From Thermotoga sp. (GTDB lineage: Bacteria; Thermotogota; Thermotogae; B3-G13), in the NCBI GenBank assembly GCA_003641555.1, contig QNAT01000065.1:1-6840 (forward strand): a stretch of DNA of 6,840 bases, read 5' to 3'. The translations under genes were made by a program, and so were the position numbers. A model generated the notes under the pieces. The model was not told the origin of the DNA and made no database searches. It was given only the letters and a program-made list of their open reading frames with translations. How positions within the stretch are numbered: position 1 is the stretch's first letter; every line of letters begins with the position of its first letter. Shown here one piece after another: positions 4,237 through 6,840 of this stretch.

Positions 4237-5475
4237 ATGGAATTAGATAAAACGACCCTGATAAAAAGAGGAGAAGAAAAACTTCAATGGGTTGCTAAAA
4301 GGATGAAAGTGTTGAATTACTTGAGGGAAGAGATGAGCCTTGATAAACCGTTTTCTGGTTTGAACGTAGCGATATGTGTACATCTGGAAGCGAAGACAGC
4401 CTATCTGGCAATGATAATGAAGTCATTGGGAGCTTCTGTATGGGTAACGGGAAGTAATCCACTTTCGACACAGGATGACGTTGCACTTGCTTTAAGCACA
4501 CATGGCATCAATGTTTTCGCGAAACACACAAATGACATGGATGAGTATAGGAGACTTCAAAATGAGGTCTTAGATGCTATGCCAAATGTTATAATCGACG
4601 ACGGAGGAGACCTTACAGCTGCTGTTCACTCCAACAGAGTTGATGTACTTAAAAACCTATACGGTATATGTGAAGAGACCACAACGGGGGTCATCAGATT
4701 GAGGGCCCTTGAAAGAGAAGAAAGATTAAAGGTTCCAGCAATAGCCGTTAACAATGGTAAAATGAAAAATCTGTTCGATAATCGATATGGTACGGGACAA
4801 TCCACATGGGATGGAATAATGAGGACCACCAATCTATCCATTTGTGGAAAGACCGTTGTAGTAGGAGGATACGGCTGGTGTGGAAAAGGTATAGCCAGGC
4901 GTGCAGCAGGTCTCGGAGCAAATGTGATAGTGACGGAAGTGGATCCTGTAAAGGCGATCGAAGCACTTATGGATGGCTTTCGAGTTATGAAGATGGAAGA
5001 GGCCGCACCGATGGGGGATTTCTTCGTAACAGCAACGGGAGACATAGATGTAGTGGGAGAAGATGCACTGAAAAATATAAAAGATGGGGCTGTACTCGCC
5101 AATTCTGGCCACTTCGATGTAGAGATCTCCAAACCCGCTCTAAAAAAGTTAAGTGTGTCAAAGAAGACCGTCAGAGATAACGTAGAAGAATACACTTTCA
5201 AGGATGATAGAAAGGTTTATTTACTCGCTGATGGAAGATTGGTGAATTTAGTAGCCGGAGATGGTCATCCCGTAGAGATAATGGATACCACATTCGCTTT
5301 GCAATTGCTGAGTGCTAAGTATGTAGTTGAACATCATGAGCATATGAAATCTCATGTATACGAAGTCCCAAAGGAGATAGATGAAGAAGTAGCAAGAGCA
5401 AAATTGAAAACTTTGGGTGTATCTATAGGTGTACTCAGTGATGCCCAGAGACAATACCTCGGAAAATGGAAGTAA
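4237..5475 (+). CDS. ahcY: S-adenosylhomocysteine hydrolase, short (archaeal/Thermotoga-type) form
   Basis: This cytoplasmic NAD-dependent enzyme splits S-adenosylhomocysteine into adenosine and homocysteine, removing the inhibitory by-product of methylation. Numbering from Met at 4237 (412 residues), the active-site blocks are 'IIDDGGDLT' (119-127), 'EETTTG' (146-151) and 'KNLFDN' (177-182), with Lys177 and Asp181 in the catalytic spacing. The NAD-binding turn 'GGYGWCGKG' (210-218) is followed by 'TEVDP' (233-237), then 'GHFDVE' (291-296) and 'DGHPVEIMD' in the C-terminal part. The chain lacks the usual C-terminal Lys-Pro-x-x-Tyr-Arg-Tyr tail and is about 20-60 residues shorter than the human and many bacterial enzymes, ending '...RQYLGKWK' as in archaeal and Thermotoga forms. 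A related archaeal enzyme prefers S-inosylhomocysteine, so substrate choice is not settled by sequence. ATG 4228 (415 residues) is the alternative start. A hairpin and candidate promoter lie directly upstream; no partner gene of the methyl cycle is in the window. Confidence 0.95.
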   Translation: MELDKTTLIKRGEEKLQWVAKRMKVLNYLREEMSLDKPFSGLNVAICVHLEAKTAYLAMIMKSLGASVWVTGSNPLSTQDDVALALSTHGINVFAKHTNDMDEYRRLQNEVLDAMPNVIIDDGGDLTAAVHSNRVDVLKNLYGICEETTTGVIRLRALEREERLKVPAIAVNNGKMKNLFDNRYGTGQSTWDGIMRTTNLSICGKTVVVGGYGWCGKGIARRAAGLGANVIVTEVDPVKAIEALMDGFRVMKMEEAAPMGDFFVTATGDIDVVGEDALKNIKDGAVLANSGHFDVEISKPALKKLSVSKKTVRDNVEEYTFKDDRKVYLLADGRLVNLVAGDGHPVEIMDTTFALQLLSAKYVVEHHEHMKSHVYEVPKEIDEEVARAKLKTLGVSIGVLSDAQRQYLGKWK

Positions 5476-5534
5476 AATAAAAGGTATGATAATTTATTTC
5501 ACGCTATGAATTCAGATTCGCTTCTGTAAGAATG

Positions 5535-5554
5535 GGTCTTTAGACCTGTATAAT
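5535..5554 (+). promoter_or_regulatory. Perfect -10 box with a 12-bp dyad just upstream
   Basis: TATAAT at 5549-5554 is a perfect -10 box, 25 bases before the ATG at 5579, but there is no convincing -35 box at 16-18 bases upstream. GGTCTTTAGACC (5535-5546) is a dyad of two five-base arms around TT, ending two bases before the -10 box, where a repressor or activator could act. A wider pair AGATTC (5514-5519) and GAATCT (5556-5561) encloses both. Promoter function is inferred. Confidence 0.4.
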
Positions 5555-5578
5555 GGAATCTCAAAAAGAATAAATGAG

Positions 5579-6118
5579 ATGGTTTTTATGTATAACTGGG
5601 GTATTGCAATAGCTTACGTATTTTTAATGTTCTTTGCCTTGCATCAATCTGCAATGGAAATTGCTACTACGGTGATATTTATTATAGGCACCCTGTTTTA
5701 TCTTCAATGGAGAAATAAAAAGAAGAAAATCGAACTTCTGAAAGGCAATCTAACTTCTTTTATGCCAATAAACCTGGTTTTATTCTACGCAGTTAGTGTA
5801 TTTCTATATCTGGAATTTGCTGGTAAAGGATGGTGGTCTTTCTTTGCAATCATATGTATCGCCAATACTATATTGATATCCTTTGATCTCTTGATGCAAA
5901 TCATAAAATCTACTCTTAAAGGTAAGATCGTAGGGACATTTTGTATTTTATTATATTGGTACACATTCTGGTATTTTGTAGCAAGCCTGGCCCGGACGTT
6001 CAAACCCGAAAAGGCCGCTTTTATAAATACTGTGATAACTTTGATATTGTTATTCGAGGCAGCCAATATGGTAGCAAAGATCTGGCGAGGTAGTAAGTAT
6101 GTTCAACATGATAGGTAA
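5579..6118 (+). CDS. Unrecognised integral membrane protein with about six helices
   Basis: I do not recognise this 179-residue protein. It is strongly hydrophobic and aromatic, with likely membrane helices at about residues 8-23, 25-43, 61-80, 86-106, 117-138 and 147-167. A basic loop (Arg-Asn-Lys-Lys-Lys-Lys, 45-50) lies between helices two and three and another basic loop (110-116) between four and five, which suggests these face the cytoplasm. There are no obvious charged residues inside the helices that would point to a transporter mechanism and no cysteine or metal motif. ATG 5579 has a poor ribosome binding site; ATG 5588, nine bases later, is equally plausible with GAGATGG before it. 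The end overlaps the DUF2905 gene by 20 bases, so the two are probably made together. Being open, hydrophobic and followed by an overlapping recognisable gene, it is very likely real. Confidence 0.72.
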   Translation: MVFMYNWGIAIAYVFLMFFALHQSAMEIATTVIFIIGTLFYLQWRNKKKKIELLKGNLTSFMPINLVLFYAVSVFLYLEFAGKGWWSFFAIICIANTILISFDLLMQIIKSTLKGKIVGTFCILLYWYTFWYFVASLARTFKPEKAAFINTVITLILLFEAANMVAKIWRGSKYVQHDR

Positions 6119-6323
6119 GTCACTCGTAATATTCGGTATAATAGTAATCATTGCCGGCATAGTTATGATATTCTGGGGTAAGATACCATTTCTTGGTAAA
6201 TTGCCAGGTGATATAGTGATAAAGAAAAAAACTGTTACCATTTATATACCCATAATAACCTGCATATTGATAAGTATTATTCTCACTATAGTGTTAAACA
6301 TAATAGGACGTCTCTTCAAATAG
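6099..6323 (+). CDS. DUF2905 family small membrane protein
   Basis: The 74-residue protein has two membrane helices (about 5-26 and 48-70) joined by a short loop with the DUF2905 signature 'GKIPFLGKLPGDIVI' (27-41). The family is widespread in bacteria and has no known function; the length is typical. ATG 6099 is supported by GAGGT at 6087-6091 with seven bases of spacing; ATG 6108 ('MIGKSLVIFG') is a less well placed alternative. It starts inside the end of the preceding membrane protein gene, which indicates translational coupling and perhaps a shared role in the membrane. Confidence 0.9.
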   Translation: MFNMIGKSLVIFGIIVIIAGIVMIFWGKIPFLGKLPGDIVIKKKTVTIYIPIITCILISIILTIVLNIIGRLFK

Positions 6324-6372
6324 ATATATTTCACTAAAAGTCACTTGTTTATGTGTTCAAAGTATACAAAGC

Positions 6373-6378
6373 AGGAGG
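6373..6378 (+). promoter_or_regulatory. Ribosome binding site that decides the TIGR04076-family start
   Basis: A perfect AGGAGG lies seven bases before ATG 6386. The in-frame GTG at 6353 lies upstream of this site and has none of its own, so the protein begins at 6386. Confidence 0.85.
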
Positions 6379-6385
6379 CAAAAGT

Positions 6386-6700
6386 ATGACAAGAGACCTG
6401 AAAATCAAGGTTAGGGAAATTATAGGTCATTGTCCTATCTACAAGGTGGGAGATGAATTCAGCATAAGAGAAGGATATATTTTGAGATCCGATATTCCCA
6501 TCTGCCTGCACTCCCTGATGTCCATCGTCCCGTATTACACCGCCCTGAGTAGGGGAACCAAACCAGAAGAATTGGGACTTGGGAAAAATAAAGCTTACGT
6601 ACAGTGTCTTGATCCCTGTAAGTATACGGGAGGTGGCACGGTAATATTCGAGATAACTATTCAGGACATCAAATTGCCGCAAAGATTTGATAGATGTTAG
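6386..6700 (+). CDS. TIGR04076 family protein (function unknown)
   Basis: The 104-residue cytoplasmic protein matches the pattern I know from the TIGR04076 family: 'KVREIIGHCPIYKVGDEF' (8-25), 'IPICLHSLMSIVPYYTALSRG' (37-57), then 'VQCLDPCKYTGGGTVIFEI' (72-90). Cys16, Cys40, Cys74 and Cys78 are at the conserved positions; Cys74 and Cys78 with Cys40 could bind metal or take part in redox chemistry, but no function is established for the family. It is common in anaerobes and archaea. A fifth cysteine is the last residue. Start ATG 6386 is fixed by a perfect AGGAGG. The gene stands 62 bases after the DUF2905 gene; no clear promoter or terminator hairpin lies between them, so it may belong to the same transcript. 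Confidence 0.82.
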   Translation: MTRDLKIKVREIIGHCPIYKVGDEFSIREGYILRSDIPICLHSLMSIVPYYTALSRGTKPEELGLGKNKAYVQCLDPCKYTGGGTVIFEITIQDIKLPQRFDRC

Positions 6701-6751
6701 ATCTGAACCAATGTTAGTTTTTAGATGTTAATGAAAAAATCGATGAGAGAG

Positions 6752-6817
6752 CATTTTAATCTAACTTTACTCATCCACCCCTTCATTTATTTACCCATTT
6801 ATTCATTTAACATCAAT
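6752..6817 (+). terminator. 66-base G-free tract, possible Rho-dependent termination region
   Basis: From 6752 to 6817 the + strand contains no G at all and 18 C, with pyrimidine-C steps concentrated around 6769-6797. C-rich, G-poor and unstructured RNA downstream of a gene is the known profile of a Rho loading site. It begins 51 bases after the TIGR04076-family stop. No intrinsic terminator hairpin was found between 6701 and 6840, and no coding frame is open through this stretch on either strand. Confidence 0.35.
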
Positions 6818-6818
6818 G

Positions 6819-6830
6819 CTTTCTCTGTGC
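6819..6830 (-). repeat. 12-base repeat, copy 2 (minus orientation)
   Basis: CTTTCTCTGTGC on the + strand is the reverse complement of the 12 bases at 570-581 in the flgL-fliW spacer. It sits directly after the G-free tract, close to the right edge of the window. Confidence 0.4.
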
Positions 6831-6840
6831 TTCAACGGGA

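Noticed and set aside
4626..5201. Long open frame of 191 codons on the minus strand opposite ahcY, and a 124-codon plus-strand frame at 4806-5180
   Set aside because: Both lie fully within the well-supported S-adenosylhomocysteine hydrolase gene, show low-complexity serine/threonine- or arginine-rich translations and resemble no family. They are shadow frames.
6341..6682. 113-codon minus-strand frame opposite the TIGR04076-family gene
   Set aside because: The plus-strand gene has a perfect AGGAGG and family motifs; the minus frame has neither.
6721..6830. Mobile-element end or attachment site suggested by short inverted repeats at the right edge
   Set aside because: The repeat units are in different order on the two sides, there is no transposase or integrase gene, and no target duplication is visible.
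6807..6840. C-terminal end of a minus-strand gene entering from the right
   Set aside because: One minus-strand frame is open from the edge for 11 codons to a stop near 6805, which is too short to support a gene.

Overview
The window is bacterial chromosomal DNA, moderately AT-rich, with almost every gene on the + strand, tightly packed, several start-stop overlaps, GTG/TTG starts and strong AGGAGG-type ribosome binding sites. The gene set (flagellar FlgL-FliW-CsrA, an orphan FlhB C-terminal domain protein, an RseC-like membrane protein, a short archaeal/Thermotoga-type S-adenosylhomocysteine hydrolase, DUF2905 and TIGR04076 proteins) and the preference for AGA/AGG arginine codons fit a flagellated anaerobic thermophile-like bacterium. 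A member of the Thermotogota is my best guess; this is inferred from protein resemblance and not proven.

Positions 1-2837 read as one long co-directional cluster. It starts with the 3' part of flgL (hook-filament junction protein). After a 107-base spacer holding a GGA-containing hairpin come fliW and csrA, overlapping by 29 bases, which form the flagellin-FliW-CsrA checkpoint pair. Then follow gatC (Glu/Asp-tRNA amidotransferase subunit C), a stand-alone FlhB cytoplasmic-domain homologue, a YraN/UPF0102 nuclease-fold protein and an RseC/MucC-type membrane protein. The last three are linked by a 38-base and a 4-base overlap.

Positions 2838-4216 hold a secreted calcineurin-like metallophosphoesterase, preceded by a small hairpin and followed by a GC-rich stem-loop that looks like an intrinsic terminator. 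A good promoter-like pair of boxes overlaps the left arm of this stem-loop, so the next gene (ahcY-like, 4237-5475) may start its transcript inside the hairpin and so avoid it. That gene makes S-adenosylhomocysteine hydrolase of the activated methyl cycle.

Positions 5476-6840 carry a gap with a perfect -10 box next to a 12-bp dyad, an unrecognised six-helix membrane protein, an overlapping DUF2905 membrane protein, and a cysteine-containing TIGR04076-family protein. The last 140 bases have no supported gene. They contain short ATGTTA repeats and a 66-base tract with no G on the + strand, which could be a Rho-dependent termination region. I see no transposon, CRISPR array, tRNA or rRNA. Most of the window looks like ordinary core genome; the interest lies in regulatory junctions and a few unknown proteins.
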